This document shows positions 19,220 through 29,944 of a stretch of DNA of 64,000 bases, piece after piece. Below the pieces are notes generated by a model. The model was not told the DNA's origin, ran no database searches, and saw nothing but the letters and a program-made list of their open reading frames with translations. The position numbers and the translations under genes are program-made. This DNA is from Neobacillus niacini (GTDB lineage: Bacteria; Bacillota; Bacilli; Bacillales; Cytobacillaceae), in assembly GCF_030817595.1 (NCBI RefSeq), contig NZ_JAUSZN010000001.1, positions 3,870,001-3,934,000 of the forward strand. The letters are read 5' to 3'. Position 1 is the first letter of the stretch. Every line of letters begins with the position of its first letter.

Positions 19220-20707
19220 TTATTTAACCGCTAATGTAACAACAGACATTGCTGGAAGTTTAATGGCTAATTTATTATTTTCAACCGTTACGCCTGTGAA
19301 CTCAACAGGTTTTACAACCTCTGGCTGTTCGAAAGTGTTATGTGCATTCATTGAGTCGGCTGTAATGATTGTTCCTGAAACCTTAGTTTCGGGTCCAATT
19401 ATTCCACGAAGGTCTAAATCTAATACTGATTCGTTCTGGTGGTCAATGTTACATAAGCTGATGTGAATGATACCTTCAGCATTTTTTGAAGCAGATACGG
19501 TTACTTGTGGTAACGTTTCTCCGTTATATTCATAGCTGCCAAATGTAGAATCAACAGAAAGCAGTTCAGCATCTTGGTGAACTTTGTACATATCAAATAC
19601 ATGATAGGTTGGAGTAAGAATCATCTTCTCGCCTTCAGTTAAAATCATCGCTTGAAGCACGTTAACGGTTTGAGCAATATTCGTCATTTGAACACGATCA
19701 GCGTGATTATGGAAAATGTTGAAATGCAGGCCAGCTACCAGCGCATCACGGATGGTGTTTTGCTGATATAAGAATCCTGGATTTGTACCAGGCTCCACAT
19801 CGAACCATGTTCCCCACTCGTCAATGATCATGCCAATTCGCTTATCTGGATCATATTTATCCATAATCGTGCTATGCTTTGTAATTAACTCATCCATATG
19901 AAGAGCTTTCTTCATTGTAATGAACCATTCGTCTTCAGGGAAATCAACCGCTGATCCTTTACCAAGCCAGAAATCGCCTGGGATCGTGTAATAGTGAAGA
20001 CTTAAACCATCCATTAACCAGTGAGCGTTCTTCATTAATACTTCTGTCCAGTTATAATCATCGACGTTTGCCCCGCCGGCGATTTTATAAATTTTATTGC
20101 CGCCATAGTTACGTACATACGTTTGATAACGGCGATAAAGGTCTGCATAATATTCAGGACGCATGTTTCCACCGCAGCCCCAGTTTTCGTTTCCTACACC
20201 GAAATACTTTAACTTCCAAGGCTCGTCGTGGCCATTTTCCCGGCGCCAGTTTGCCATTGGCGATTCACCTTCAAATGTCATATATTCAACCCATTCTGAC
20301 ATTTCTTGAACAGTGCCGCTTCCAACATTTCCACAAATATACGGCTCGCACTCTAATAATTCACATAAAAGCATGAATTCGTGCGTTCCGAAGTGGTTGT
20401 TTTCTACAACGCCACCCCAGTGAGTATTGACCATACGTTTACGATTTTCACGAGGACCGACGCCATCCTTCCAGTGATACTCATCGGCAAAGCAACCGCC
20501 TGGCCAGCGAAGAACAGGAACTTTAATGTTTTTTAATGCTGCTAGTACATCGTTACGGATACCCTTTGTATTAGGGATCGAGGAATCTTCACCTACCCAG
20601 ATTCCTTCATAGATACATCTGCCTAAATGCTCTGCAAAGTGACCATATATATTTTTATTAATTTTGCCTTTTGTAATATCAGCATTTACAATGACATTAT
20701 TTTTCAT
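19220..20707 (-). CDS. abf2: Intracellular alpha-L-arabinofuranosidase, GH51 (Abf2 type)
   Basis: The 495-residue protein matches the length of B. subtilis Abf2 (XsaA). GH51 markers are [35 protein letters not shown], the acid/base glutamate in [14 protein letters not shown] and the nucleophile in [12 protein letters not shown]. It has no signal peptide. In B. subtilis the two GH51 enzymes differ in preference for arabinan and arabinoxylan side chains, which may explain the pair here. The ATG follows a GGAGG site. The gene comes after araA with an 85-nt gap carrying a 9-bp hairpin. It is only distantly similar to the AbfA copy downstream. Confidence 0.93.
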   Translation of the reverse strand: MKNNVIVNADITKGKINKNIYGHFAEHLGRCIYEGIWVGEDSSIPNTKGIRNDVLAALKNIKVPVLRWPGGCFADEYHWKDGVGPRENRKRMVNTHWGGVVENNHFGTHEFMLLCELLECEPYICGNVGSGTVQEMSEWVEYMTFEGESPMANWRRENGHDEPWKLKYFGVGNENWGCGGNMRPEYYADLYRRYQTYVRNYGGNKIYKIAGGANVDDYNWTEVLMKNAHWLMDGLSLHYYTIPGDFWLGKGSAVDFPEDEWFITMKKALHMDELITKHSTIMDKYDPDKRIGMIIDEWGTWFDVEPGTNPGFLYQQNTIRDALVAGLHFNIFHNHADRVQMTNIAQTVNVLQAMILTEGEKMILTPTYHVFDMYKVHQDAELLSVDSTFGSYEYNGETLPQVTVSASKNAEGIIHISLCNIDHQNESVLDLDLRGIIGPETKVSGTIITADSMNAHNTFEQPEVVKPVEFTGVTVENNKLAIKLPAMSVVTLAVK

Positions 20708-20758
20708 AAAGTAATCCTCCAGTCGGTTTATGTAATTAAAGCACCCTAGTAAACCTTA

Positions 20759-20780
20759 GGGCTATTATTACTAATAGCCC
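20759..20780. other. Hairpin between araA and abf2
   Basis: GGGCTATTA-TTAC-TAATAGCCC forms a perfect 9-bp stem 13 nt after the araA stop. No T-run follows on the transcribed strand, so it is more likely a processing or stabilising hairpin than a terminator. Confidence 0.6.
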
Positions 20781-20792
20781 CAAGTTTAAAAA

Positions 20793-22277
20793 TTAACGAT
20801 AGATAACGTCATTCCAGCGTAATTCGTTAATAAATGATTCTGTTTTTGTGTCGTTATTAATGACAACCATTTCGATACCAGCTAATTCTGCAAAGTCTCT
20901 TAACTGTTCTGTTGTCACTTTATAAGAGAATCCAGTATGGTGTGCTCCGCCAGCTTCAATCCAGTTCTCAACAGCTTGACTTAGAGAAGGCTGACACGTC
21001 CAAAGTACACGTGCAACCGGAAGTTTTGGCATATCCTGCTCTGGTTGTACCGCATCTACTTCATTTACAAGAAGACGGAAACGATGTCCAAGGTCGATAA
21101 TGGATGCATTTAATGCAGAGCCGCCTCTTCCATCAAAAACGATTCTTGCAGGGTCTTCCTTGCCACCAATTCCTAGTGGATGCACCTCAACTTTAGGACG
21201 AGTAGCTGAAATGGTTGGACAAACCTCAAGCATATGCGCACCAAGAACCATTTCATTTCCTGGTTCAAAATGATACGTGTAGTCTTCCATAAAGGATGTA
21301 CCTTCATTGCCAGCAATAATTTTCATTAAACGAACGAGTGCCGCAGTTTTCCAGTCACCTTCACCCGCGAAGCCGTAGCCTTGTTCCATTAGACGTTGAA
21401 CAGCAAGACCTGGAAGCTGACGCATACCATGTAAATCTTCGAAAGTTGTTGTAAATGCTGTATATCCGCCTTCCGTTAAGAATGCTTTCATTCCAAGCTC
21501 AATTCTAGCTTGATAACGGATACTGTCTCTTACCGGTCCGTCAGTTAGACCTTCTGGTGTAATATCATATTGCTCTTCATATTCAGCCATTAACTGGTCA
21601 AGTTCTTGTTCACTTACATCGTTCATGCGTTGAACGAGGTCACCAACACCGTAACCATTAACCGTCCAGCCAAATTTAATTTGCGCTTCTACTTTGTCAC
21701 CTTCAGTAACTGCTACTTGGCGCATATTATCACCAAATCTTGCTACTTTCAGGGTTTTACTTTCAGCAAAAGCAACTGCCGTTCTCATCCAGCTGCCAAC
21801 ACGTTCTCTAACTTCTGCGTTTTCCCAGTGCCCGACAACCACTTTACGCTTAACCTTTAAGCGGCTGGCGATGAATCCGTGTTCACGATCTCCGTGTGCA
21901 GATTGGTTAAGATTCATAAAATCCATGTCAATTGAATTCCATGGGATATCACGGTTAAATTGTGTAGCTAAATGAAGATATGGTTTTTGAAGAGCTGAAA
22001 GCCCTGCAATCCACATTTTTGATGGTGAGAATGTATGCATCCATGTAATGATTCCTGCACAATTTTCATCAGCATTTGCTTCAAGAATTAAGCGGCGAAT
22101 TGCATCGGAATCCTTAACAACGGATTTAAAAACTAATTTATATGGAACGGCTGGATCATGATCTAGACCGCTTACAATCGTTTTTGAATTTTCCTCTACT
22201 GCTCTAAGTACGTCTTCTCCGTAAAGTAATTGACTTCCAGTTACAAACCAAAATTCATAGGCTTTTGTCGTTAACAA
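20793..22277 (-). CDS. araA: L-arabinose isomerase
   Basis: The 494-residue protein shows AraA landmarks throughout: [16 protein letters not shown] at the start, [54 protein letters not shown] with a metal-binding glutamate, [14 protein letters not shown] with a second glutamate and histidine, and [16 protein letters not shown] with the C-terminal metal histidine. It converts L-arabinose to L-ribulose with Mn2+. The start is a TTG with a GGGGG site 7 nt upstream; no ATG is suitable. The gene order araB-araD-araA differs from araA-araB-araD in B. subtilis. Confidence 0.97.
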   Translation of the reverse strand: MLTTKAYEFWFVTGSQLLYGEDVLRAVEENSKTIVSGLDHDPAVPYKLVFKSVVKDSDAIRRLILEANADENCAGIITWMHTFSPSKMWIAGLSALQKPYLHLATQFNRDIPWNSIDMDFMNLNQSAHGDREHGFIASRLKVKRKVVVGHWENAEVRERVGSWMRTAVAFAESKTLKVARFGDNMRQVAVTEGDKVEAQIKFGWTVNGYGVGDLVQRMNDVSEQELDQLMAEYEEQYDITPEGLTDGPVRDSIRYQARIELGMKAFLTEGGYTAFTTTFEDLHGMRQLPGLAVQRLMEQGYGFAGEGDWKTAALVRLMKIIAGNEGTSFMEDYTYHFEPGNEMVLGAHMLEVCPTISATRPKVEVHPLGIGGKEDPARIVFDGRGGSALNASIIDLGHRFRLLVNEVDAVQPEQDMPKLPVARVLWTCQPSLSQAVENWIEAGGAHHTGFSYKVTTEQLRDFAELAGIEMVVINNDTKTESFINELRWNDVIYR

Positions 22278-22347
22278 GGTAAATCCCCCTAAAGTAGTTA
22301 GTTTTCTTCAATGTCCAATGTGGATAAGTTATTCTATAAGACAACCA

Positions 22348-23067
22348 TTAAAGCGTTTGCTTGGTTATTTGTTTTGATTGACCATAATAGGCGTTTTTTC
22401 CATGCTTTCGCAGATAATGCTTATCCAACAAGAATTGTTGAATTGGGTTTACGTTAGGATTAAGCTGGAAGGTATGCAGCGCCATTTTCGCTACTTCTTC
22501 TAGCACAACGGCATTGTGTACAGCCTGATTGGCGTTTTTACCCCAACAGAACGGTGCATGGTTAAACACTAGGACTCCTGGCATTGCCACAGGGTCTAAT
22601 CCTTGTTTTTCAAACGTTTCAATAATTACATTTCCTGTTTCAAGTTCATAGGCACGATCAATTTCATCCTGAGTCATCTCACGTGTACAAGGAATCTCTC
22701 CATAATAGTAATCAGCATGTGTAGTTCCAAGTGCAGGAATCGGACGACCTGCTTGTGCCCAGCTAGTTGCCCATGGCGAATGGGTATGAACCACTCCGCC
22801 AATTGTTGGAAAAGCACGGTAGAGTGCAAGATGTGTTGGTGTATCTGATGAAGGGCGCAGATTTCCTTCGACAATCCTGCCTTCCAAATCTACTACTACC
22901 AAGTCCTCAATACTAAGCTCATCATAAGGTACACCGCTTGGCTTGATGACAACAAGGTTTTGTTCACGATCAATCCCACTTACATTTCCCCAAGTAAAAG
23001 TAACCAAGTTATGTTTTGGAAGCTGTAAATTAGCTTCCAAAACTTCTTTTTTAAGTCTTTCTAGCAT
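22348..23067 (-). CDS. araD: L-ribulose-5-phosphate 4-epimerase
   Basis: The 239-residue class II aldolase-fold protein contains [38 protein letters not shown], the zinc-ligand segment [14 protein letters not shown], and [13 protein letters not shown] with the third histidine. It converts L-ribulose 5-phosphate to D-xylulose 5-phosphate, which enters the pentose phosphate pathway. Its ATG overlaps the araB stop codon by 7 nt (ATGCTAG), a sign of translational coupling, and it has its own GGAGGAG site. The gap to araA is 70 nt. Confidence 0.96.
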   Translation of the reverse strand: MLERLKKEVLEANLQLPKHNLVTFTWGNVSGIDREQNLVVIKPSGVPYDELSIEDLVVVDLEGRIVEGNLRPSSDTPTHLALYRAFPTIGGVVHTHSPWATSWAQAGRPIPALGTTHADYYYGEIPCTREMTQDEIDRAYELETGNVIIETFEKQGLDPVAMPGVLVFNHAPFCWGKNANQAVHNAVVLEEVAKMALHTFQLNPNVNPIQQFLLDKHYLRKHGKNAYYGQSKQITKQTL

Positions 23068-24752
23068 ACTGTCTCCTCCATTTTTAAGGAGCTTGCACTC
23101 TTAATTTTTTTCAATGTTTTCATCACGTTATTTTCGCCGCGTCCAAAATAATCGTATAGGCGGGCATATTCTGTATAAAGCTGATCATAGACCGCCTTAT
23201 TTTCTGCCTTTGGCTGGTATACATAATCTTTGACTCTGCCCATATCCTTGGCTGCTTCAGTAATGCTGTCATAGCCGCCGCGTTCTTTACCTGCTGCAAC
23301 AGCACCAAACATTGCAGAACCAAGTGCTGGTGTTTGAGAAGAAGCAGAAATTTTAATACTCATATTTAATACGTCTGCATAAATCTGCATCATCATTACA
23401 TTTTTCTCTGCAATTCCGCCTGCAGCATACACTTCATTAACAGGAACACCATTATCACGGAAGGTTTCAACGATCATTCGTGTACCGTACGCAGTTGCTT
23501 CAATCAGCGCACGATAGATTTCCTCTGGTTTTGTTAATAATGTTTGTCCTAGCAGTACGCCCGTTAGATCAGCATCTACAAGTGTTGAACGATTGCCGTT
23601 CCACCAATCCAGTGCGAGGAGACCGCTTTCACCAACGTTTAACTTACTTGCTTTCTCCGTTAATAGCTGGTGGATATTTACGCCTTTTTCTTTTGCTTCT
23701 TCATAGTAACTTGCCGGTACACAGTTTTCAGTAAACCATTCAAAATGGTCACCTACGCATGATTGACCAGCTTCGTATCCCATATATCCTGGAATGACTC
23801 CATCTTCAACCACACCGCACATTCCAGGTACAATCTTTTCCTCTTCACCTAGTAAAATATGACATGTAGACGTTCCCATAATCATCAATAGTTTACCAGG
23901 TTCTGTAATCCCTACTGCTGGGACAGCAACGTGTGCATCCACATTCGCAACTGCAACTGCAGTACCCGGGTTCAATCTTGTTAACTTAGCACCTTCAGCA
24001 GTGATTTCTCCAGCTTTAGAGCCAATGGCAACGATATCCGTAGATAATTTATCCTCAACAACATTTTCTAAACGAGGATCAAGCGCTTTAAAAAATTCTT
24101 TTGATGGGTAGCCATCCTGCTTATGCCACATTGCTTTATAACCTGCCGTACAGCTGTTGCGCTTTACTTGACCAGTCAATTGAGAAATAACCCAATCGGT
24201 TGCTTCTAATATTTGATCTGCAGCTTCATAAATTTCAGGTGCTTCATCAAGAATTTGCCATACCTTCGGAATCATCCATTCGGAAGAAATTTTTCCGCCG
24301 TAGCGTTGTAAGAACTTTTCACCACGTTGTTCAGCAATTTCATTCAAACGGTTTGCTTCGTCTTGTGCCGCATGATGCTTCCAAAGCTTCACAAAGCTGT
24401 GTGGATTTTTACTATATTCAGGTTTCAAGCATAATGGAGTCCCAGTCTGATCAACCGGTAGGACCGTACAAGCTGTAAAGTCGATTCCTAATCCGATGAC
24501 ATCATCCGGGGAAACTTGTGCTTTATCTAATACTTCTGGAATGGTAATCTGTAAAACTTCTAAATAATCTGTTGGATGCTGTAAAGCCCAATCATGTTCT
24601 AATTTAGTGGTTCCATCTGGCAAAAACTCATCCATCACTCCATGTGTGTATGGTTTTACAGCTGTTGCAACCTCTTTACCAGTTCCAATCTCAACTAATA
24701 CGGCTCTTCCTGACTGTGTTCCATAATCGACACCAATTGCATATTTAGCCAT
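23061..24752 (-). CDS. araB: L-ribulokinase
   Basis: From the ATG at 24752 the protein has 563 residues. That start follows AGGGTGAG at a good distance; a GTG nine bases upstream overlaps the ribosome site and is rejected. FGGY-kinase motifs are visible: [59 protein letters not shown] and the C-terminal [10 protein letters not shown]. AraB phosphorylates L-ribulose with ATP. It is the first gene of the long arabinan/arabinose operon, read from an AraR-controlled promoter about 240 bp upstream with a cre site just ahead of the ribosome site. Confidence 0.96.
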   Translation of the reverse strand: MAKYAIGVDYGTQSGRAVLVEIGTGKEVATAVKPYTHGVMDEFLPDGTTKLEHDWALQHPTDYLEVLQITIPEVLDKAQVSPDDVIGLGIDFTACTVLPVDQTGTPLCLKPEYSKNPHSFVKLWKHHAAQDEANRLNEIAEQRGEKFLQRYGGKISSEWMIPKVWQILDEAPEIYEAADQILEATDWVISQLTGQVKRNSCTAGYKAMWHKQDGYPSKEFFKALDPRLENVVEDKLSTDIVAIGSKAGEITAEGAKLTRLNPGTAVAVANVDAHVAVPAVGITEPGKLLMIMGTSTCHILLGEEEKIVPGMCGVVEDGVIPGYMGYEAGQSCVGDHFEWFTENCVPASYYEEAKEKGVNIHQLLTEKASKLNVGESGLLALDWWNGNRSTLVDADLTGVLLGQTLLTKPEEIYRALIEATAYGTRMIVETFRDNGVPVNEVYAAGGIAEKNVMMMQIYADVLNMSIKISASSQTPALGSAMFGAVAAGKERGGYDSITEAAKDMGRVKDYVYQPKAENKAVYDQLYTEYARLYDYFGRGENNVMKTLKKIKSASSLKMEETVC

Positions 24753-24775
24753 TTTTCTCACCCTGCCTTTTAGAA

Positions 24776-24790
24776 AGAATACGTTTACAT
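24776..24790 (-). promoter_or_regulatory. cre site (CcpA) in the araB leader
   Basis: Reading the minus strand, ATGTAAACGTATTCT fits the degenerate cre consensus WTGNAANCGNWNNCW at every position. It lies 24 nt before the araB ATG and well downstream of the promoter, so CcpA would act as a roadblock to elongation. Confidence 0.72.
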
Positions 24791-24883
24791 AATCAATAAA
24801 AATTTTTCTGAGTTTAATAGAATGTAATAACTACATGCGTATCTCACTCAGGTTAAAATTAAACGCTGCTTTTTAAGTAAGTA

Positions 24884-24899
24884 TGACATCCGTACAAGA
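24884..24899. promoter_or_regulatory. AraR operator, distal half-conserved (araB leader)
   Basis: TGACATCCGTACAAGA keeps the CGTACAA half of the AraR palindrome (B. subtilis consensus near ATTTGTACGTACAAAT). Its centre is 84 bp, eight helical turns, from the operator at 24968-24983. Confidence 0.65.
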
Positions 24900-24967
24900 A
24901 AGATGATTTTTCGACAAATCACTATCTATTTCACCCTACAAGTTAATGATATTGTAGCCGTTTTCAA

Positions 24968-24983
24968 AACTTGTACGTATAAC
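24968..24983. promoter_or_regulatory. AraR operator at the araB promoter
   Basis: AACTTGTACGTATAAC is an AraR-type palindrome around TACGTA. It begins about 10 bp after the -10 box of the araB promoter, where bound AraR would block transcription start or escape. Confidence 0.8.
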
Positions 24984-24993
24984 CTTTAAGTTG

Positions 24994-25021
24994 ATTGTAC
25001 CACCTATCTATATTTTTTCAA
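24994..25021 (-). promoter_or_regulatory. araB operon promoter
   Basis: On the minus strand, TTGAAA (25021-25016) and TACAAT (24999-24994) are separated by 16 bp, and a TGG precedes the -10 as in extended -10 promoters. No other good sigma-A promoter is seen in the 360-bp gap upstream of araB. Confidence 0.75.
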
Positions 25022-25062
25022 GGTATTTTACTATTTATTTAAAAACTTTTTGCATACAAGTT

Positions 25063-25102
25063 AAAAGAGCAGAAAATACATGTTAGTTTTTCCTGCTCTT
25101 TT
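25063..25102 (-). terminator. Intrinsic terminator after the GH127 gene
   Basis: AAAAGAGCAG...CCTGCTCTTTT forms a stem with a T-run on the minus strand, 10 nt after the stop codon of the GH127 gene. It ends the araNPQ-abn-GH127 unit before the araB promoter. Confidence 0.85.
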
Positions 25103-25112
25103 ATCTATTTTT

Positions 25113-27392
25113 CTATTCTTTTACCACACGGATACCAAATACCTTAGGTACTTTTTGTCCTTCATGAGCACGGAAAGTCACCTTTACTTGCTCCTTACCA
25201 CCAGTTGTTTGCTTTGGAATCTCATATTTTACTTGGACAAACGTGTTCAGCTCAACAAGTTCTACTTTACCATTTTCCAATTCAACTCCATCGATCGTGA
25301 TAGCAAAGGAATTCATCGTCTCTATTTCTTTTGTATACATAACAAAAAGATGGTTCTGCTGGCTGGAATGAACCTTTAAAGTGAAGGAAAAGTGCCCATT
25401 TGGCCATGTGTCTCGGTATTTCCGATTGGACTGGACACCATAGCCCACATGCTCCCCTTCAAATTCATGATCACGCTCCGGCTGCATTTCTCCAGGCTGA
25501 ACAAAATCAACGGTCCTGAGCTTTAGTTCATGCTCTTTTTCGACAGAAGCTTTATAAGAAAGTTCTACTTCCTTCCATTTTTCTTCGGTAAAAACGTCCC
25601 AATAAACAGAAGTACTACGATCATGCATTTGATAGAATGGGAACAATCTCACATCTCGAGGATAGCCGAGCTTATTCATGTCAAAATGATGATTTTTTTC
25701 TGAAACTGGTACGATATGATTTAGCAATGACGTCTCGCTTGTAACTAACACTGGTGTAAATAATATCTCTTTTGCAGACTCATCTTGTTGTATTGGTCCT
25801 AAATCACCTGCTAGAACAAGTGGTCCATTGATAAATGCTATTCGATTAGGGTTATCGTTCATCGTTTCGACTCTAACTGTCATAGGTATATCTAATTCAA
25901 CTGTATCCCCGTTCTGCCAAACACGTTCAATCGTGATAAAACTAGAAGGTTTAGACTCGTGGTTGTACGGCTCACCATTTACTTTTACATTCATACCTTT
26001 TTCTGCCCAATATGGATAGCGGACAGATAAGGAGAATTGGTTTGAATCAGTAGACTCTACTACTAACTTTATTGAACCTGTTTCAGGATACGTAGTTTCC
26101 TGATGAACAATGACTCCTTTCTCGCTCCAATTCAGTTTGGATGGGATGTATTGGTTCACCACGAGAGACTGATCATTATAAAAATAGATACCACTGCCAT
26201 AACTAGAATGGTTCTCCATTCCAGTACCAACACAACAAGTAAAATCATTAAACTGAGAATTATAAACCTTGTGACCGCCCATATCTAAGGAAACAAAGTA
26301 AGTGACCGTGCCTTCTTGCGGGTGCTGGGAAGCTAATATATGATTATATAAAACTCTCTCATAGAAATCTCCTTGTTCAGCAAGACCATTCCACTGAATA
26401 AGGTGTCTAGTTAGTTTTAACATGTTATAGGAGTTACACGTTTCACAAGTATTAGCCCCAAGCCGGTCATTTAACTTGTCTGGTTCCCCAAAATGTTCAT
26501 TCATACTGTTTCCACCGATTACGTATGAATGATGATGGACAACCTGTTTCCAAAAGAATTCTGATATACGACGGTAGGATTCGTTATTTGAAATTTCATA
26601 TTGACGTGCAGCGCCAATTATCTTTGGTATTTGTGTATTGGCATGTCTTCCCGCTAACACATCTTTTTCCGATGCCAGCGAATCTAATAGTTCTTTGTGG
26701 TGAAACAGTTGTGATAGCTTCCAAAAGCGCTCATCGCCCGTGTCTTCAGCAAGGTCAACAAGTACTTCTGACATTCCGCCATATTCACATTTTAAGACTT
26801 CCTGTACCTGTTGGTCATTTAGGTTCTCAAACACATCGTTTAGCCATAAACCAAGCTTTGTTTCAACCTGCAAAGCTTTATCGTTATTCGCAAACTTAAA
26901 GGCATCACGCAGACCGGCGAATAATTTATGAATGGAATATAGAGGCACCCAGCCGCCATTCAAATCAAAACCTTGCGATCGGATATCTCCTGCTTTTACT
27001 TCTTCAAAAATTTCTTTTCCGCGAGGGATACCAGAAATATATCCTGTTCCATGTGCTTTTTGACAAACTTCGAGTTCATCTACAATATAATCCACTCTTT
27101 GATTAAACACACTATCGTCGTTTGCTGCTGCCATCATTGCTGCCGCTGATAGATAATGTCCTAGTGTATGTCCAGAAATCCCTTGTACTTCCCAACCTTC
27201 ATAACTGGCCGCTTTTGGCTGAAGTCCCGCATACTCTCTGAATCTAGAAAGCAGTCTATCAGGCTCTAGCTTTAATAGATATTCCTTATTTAACTCCATT
27301 GCATGCTTTAGCGGACCGCCTGTAATACGAACATCCTTAAGATCAAATTCTTTTAGTTTCCAATTCACATTTACTTGATTGGTGGATAGCAT
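25113..27392 (-). CDS. GH127/GH146-type beta-L-arabinofuranosidase (DUF1680)
   Basis: The 759-residue protein starts with KDVRITGGPL and has an (alpha/alpha)6-barrel of the DUF1680 family, then beta domains. Active-site candidates align with Bifidobacterium HypBA1: acid/base E299 (SMNEHFG), zinc ligands E317 and C319 (CETC, residues 316-319), nucleophile C386 and ligand C387 (FTCCVGTG). Such enzymes release L-arabinose from beta-linked arabinofuranosides, as on hydroxyproline-rich plant glycoproteins. No signal peptide is present. The ATG has a GGAGTGA site and lies 17 nt after the preceding arabinanase gene, in one transcript with araNPQ. Whether it belongs to GH127 or GH146 needs alignment. 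Confidence 0.87.
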   Translation of the reverse strand: MLSTNQVNVNWKLKEFDLKDVRITGGPLKHAMELNKEYLLKLEPDRLLSRFREYAGLQPKAASYEGWEVQGISGHTLGHYLSAAAMMAAANDDSVFNQRVDYIVDELEVCQKAHGTGYISGIPRGKEIFEEVKAGDIRSQGFDLNGGWVPLYSIHKLFAGLRDAFKFANNDKALQVETKLGLWLNDVFENLNDQQVQEVLKCEYGGMSEVLVDLAEDTGDERFWKLSQLFHHKELLDSLASEKDVLAGRHANTQIPKIIGAARQYEISNNESYRRISEFFWKQVVHHHSYVIGGNSMNEHFGEPDKLNDRLGANTCETCNSYNMLKLTRHLIQWNGLAEQGDFYERVLYNHILASQHPQEGTVTYFVSLDMGGHKVYNSQFNDFTCCVGTGMENHSSYGSGIYFYNDQSLVVNQYIPSKLNWSEKGVIVHQETTYPETGSIKLVVESTDSNQFSLSVRYPYWAEKGMNVKVNGEPYNHESKPSSFITIERVWQNGDTVELDIPMTVRVETMNDNPNRIAFINGPLVLAGDLGPIQQDESAKEILFTPVLVTSETSLLNHIVPVSEKNHHFDMNKLGYPRDVRLFPFYQMHDRSTSVYWDVFTEEKWKEVELSYKASVEKEHELKLRTVDFVQPGEMQPERDHEFEGEHVGYGVQSNRKYRDTWPNGHFSFTLKVHSSQQNHLFVMYTKEIETMNSFAITIDGVELENGKVELVELNTFVQVKYEIPKQTTGGKEQVKVTFRAHEGQKVPKVFGIRVVKE

Positions 27393-27408
27393 GTAATGTC
27401 ACTCCATT

Positions 27409-28878
27409 TTATTTATTTTTTTCAACCGTCTTTTTACCCCACAGGACCGTCCCCTCTTGGTCCATACCAGTGAAAACAAGCGTACCGTTCCAATTTTCCC
27501 AGTCCCAAGCAGGAATCACTTTCAACTTGTACTTCCAGTAATCATCAGAAGCTCTGCCAGGGTCATAAACCGTGAGTTCCAATGTGTTATCCCCCGTTAG
27601 TGCCCAATGGCTCTTATCATCCTCTCCAATTTCCCCATTTGATTTGAGTTGTAAATTATGAGAAACTTGTAAACTATCATCATATCTTGGGAGAATGATC
27701 TGTTCCCATTTACCAATAATGTTTTCTTCGTTTATTTGTTGTTCTGCTTCACCAGCATATCTTTCCGGTGAAACCACCGGCCAGCCATCCTCGGTCCAAA
27801 CTATTTTCCTGACATGCAAATGGGACCAATAGACATCTTTACCAGCTCTGGCATTGTGGGTGAGATAATATTCCCCATTTTCCTCAAACAAGGCATTATG
27901 ACCAGTCCCCAGCCAGCCATCGCTATTTTCAAATCGATACGCTCCTACCAATTTATTTCCAGTATTGAAGGATTCATCGGTTGTATCAATCATTTCACTG
28001 CCATTATAGTCCACATACGGTCCCGTTATATTTTTCGACCTAGCTGTCCGGACATTATATGTATCCTCCAGCCACTCATATGATACAGTTAAGTAATAAT
28101 AACCGGTATCACCGTTATAAATAATTTCAGGTCCTTCTATGCCGTAATTCATATTTTTCCTTTGCGCCATTAACGTTCCCTCATCATTCGGATCGACCAA
28201 TTTTCCAGTAGCAGAATCTACTTTTGTGATAAAAATTCCGCCAAAATAGGAGCCATAAACCATCCAGGCCTGCCCATGTTCATCCAATACGATATCCGGA
28301 TCGATTGCATTTACCGTGTGTTCATCCCCCTCTTGGGATATAAATACGGCACCTTCGTCTTTCCAAGGACCCTCAATATTGTCACTTACCGCCACACCAA
28401 TATACGAGTTTCTTTTTCCAACAGAGGATACAGAGTAATATAAATAATATTTATCATTCAATTTCACCACATCTGGAGCCCAAAAGGTTGTTCCTTTGGT
28501 CCATTCCCACGCCTCCTGAGATACTTGTTCAAACACACGGCCTACAAACTCCCATTTAATTAAATCCTTCGACTTTCTTATCTGGATTCCTGGTTTTGGC
28601 GGGGCTCCTACCATGTAGTCTGTGGAAAACGCATAATACCAGCCATCTGCTTTAATGATTGAAGCATCATGAGTAAAATTGGTGGTCCAATCCTTTTCCT
28701 TATAAAGGATATCACTGTTGATATTTTGTACCGGCTTGTCAGCAGGTGCCGCTGGTAATGTAATGCCAGACAAATTGCCTGTTTTAGGCATAGCAAAAGT
28801 CATAACAAGCGTTACTCCTATGATTAACACTATTAAAATGACGATTCCTGCTAAATACTTCTTTGTTTTAAGTTTCAT
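27409..28878 (-). CDS. Membrane-anchored GH43 endo-arabinanase (Abn2-like)
   Basis: The ATG at 28878 gives 489 residues, starting MKLKTKKYLAG and then a long hydrophobic helix (about residues 9-30) that is either an uncleaved anchor or a signal peptide; no lipobox is seen. An earlier frame start at 28929 lies inside a terminator hairpin. GH43 features are a first catalytic Asp in FTHDASII, NAIDPDIVLD, the acid Glu in YGIEGPEIIY and GTGHNALF. A C-terminal beta domain from about residue 370 resembles that of B. subtilis Abn2 (469 residues). It would cut arabinan outside the cell, supplying AraNPQ with oligosaccharides. Confidence 0.88.
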   Translation of the reverse strand: MKLKTKKYLAGIVILIVLIIGVTLVMTFAMPKTGNLSGITLPAAPADKPVQNINSDILYKEKDWTTNFTHDASIIKADGWYYAFSTDYMVGAPPKPGIQIRKSKDLIKWEFVGRVFEQVSQEAWEWTKGTTFWAPDVVKLNDKYYLYYSVSSVGKRNSYIGVAVSDNIEGPWKDEGAVFISQEGDEHTVNAIDPDIVLDEHGQAWMVYGSYFGGIFITKVDSATGKLVDPNDEGTLMAQRKNMNYGIEGPEIIYNGDTGYYYLTVSYEWLEDTYNVRTARSKNITGPYVDYNGSEMIDTTDESFNTGNKLVGAYRFENSDGWLGTGHNALFEENGEYYLTHNARAGKDVYWSHLHVRKIVWTEDGWPVVSPERYAGEAEQQINEENIIGKWEQIILPRYDDSLQVSHNLQLKSNGEIGEDDKSHWALTGDNTLELTVYDPGRASDDYWKYKLKVIPAWDWENWNGTLVFTGMDQEGTVLWGKKTVEKNK

Positions 28879-28913
28879 TGATTGACTCCAAGGTTTCTGA
28901 GTATTTTTTAAAC

Positions 28914-28954
28914 AAAAAGCACTTATCATCTAAAAATTCTGATAAGTGCTTTTT
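28914..28954 (-). terminator. Hairpin between araQ and the endo-arabinanase gene
   Basis: AAAAAGCACTTATCA/TGATAAGTGCTTTTT forms a 15-bp stem with a T-run on the minus strand, 62 nt after araQ and 36 nt before the next ATG. It is a plausible terminator, so the hydrolase genes may be expressed by partial read-through. Confidence 0.8.
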
Positions 28955-29016
28955 CATTTTTCTATTAACTTCTAATTTGTTGAGCCAAAAATGCACATGC
29001 ATTTGATTTAGTTGTA

Positions 29017-29904
29017 TTAACCTTTTACCCCTGAAATTGCGATTGATTCAATGATTTGTTTTTGGAAGACGATGAAAACAATCAACATTGGTAATAACGC
29101 AACAACCGAAGCGGCCATGATTAGCGGATAATCACTTTGGATCGCATAAGAAGCGTTAAAGTTTGCAATTACAAGTTGAAGCGTCTGCTTCTCAGGTGAG
29201 TTCAGATAAAGAATCGGTCCAAGGTAATCATTCCAAATCCCCATAAACCATAGAATCAACTGTGCAGCTACCGCAGGTTTAATTAATGGAAAGATGATTT
29301 TGTAAAAGATTTGGAAGTAAGAACAACCATCAATCTTTGCAGCTTCAATGATTGAGTTAGGAATACTCGTTAAAAACTGACGTAAAAAGAAAATCATGAA
29401 AATGTTTCCGAAAAACCCAGGGATGATTAATGGCAGTAATGTATCCACCCAGCCTACAGAAGAAAACATAATGAACTGCGGAATCATTAGCACTGGATAA
29501 GGAATCATAACCGATGCAAATAACATCATGAAGATTTTATTTTTGCCATTGAAATGCAGCTTCGAGAATGCAAATGCTGCCAAACTTGAGGTGAATGTAC
29601 CAATCACTGTTACTGACACAGCGACGATTAAGCTATTACTAATACCTGAAAGCAGCGGCCCCATAGACCAAATCTCAGAATACTTTGCAAAAGAAATCGT
29701 GTCTGGAATCCACACCGGAGGCAATGCAAAAACGTCCTCCCGGGTCTTGATCGAAGTCGAGAACATCCATAACAATGGTGCTACCATGAAGATTGCTCCA
29801 AAGCTTAGGAAGATAAATACCACGGCGTCGGTAATTCTATTTTTCTTCTTTTCAGACATAGGTTCTGCTTTAACTGACTTTTTATTTGCAACTGCAACTT
29901 CCAT
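29017..29904 (-). CDS. araQ: Arabino-oligosaccharide ABC transporter permease AraQ
   Basis: The 295-residue protein is a MalG-type inner-membrane permease with six spans after a charged N-terminal extension of about 25 residues. The EAA loop reads EAAKIDGCSYFQIFYKIIFPLIKP, where the missing ATPase docks. It pairs with AraP to import alpha-1,5-arabino-oligosaccharides in B. subtilis. No ATPase gene is nearby; B. subtilis AraNPQ uses the shared MsmX ATPase. The ATG has a GAGGAG site and a 40-nt gap from araP. A terminator-like hairpin follows. Confidence 0.93.
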   Translation of the reverse strand: MEVAVANKKSVKAEPMSEKKKNRITDAVVFIFLSFGAIFMVAPLLWMFSTSIKTREDVFALPPVWIPDTISFAKYSEIWSMGPLLSGISNSLIVAVSVTVIGTFTSSLAAFAFSKLHFNGKNKIFMMLFASVMIPYPVLMIPQFIMFSSVGWVDTLLPLIIPGFFGNIFMIFFLRQFLTSIPNSIIEAAKIDGCSYFQIFYKIIFPLIKPAVAAQLILWFMGIWNDYLGPILYLNSPEKQTLQLVIANFNASYAIQSDYPLIMAASVVALLPMLIVFIVFQKQIIESIAISGVKG

Positions 29905-29944
29905 TTTATACGCTCCTCTCTATTACTCTCTTACTTTACGGTTA

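Noticed and set aside
20759..20780. Terminator between araA and abf2
   Set aside because: A good stem but no T-run on the transcribed strand; kept only as a hairpin.
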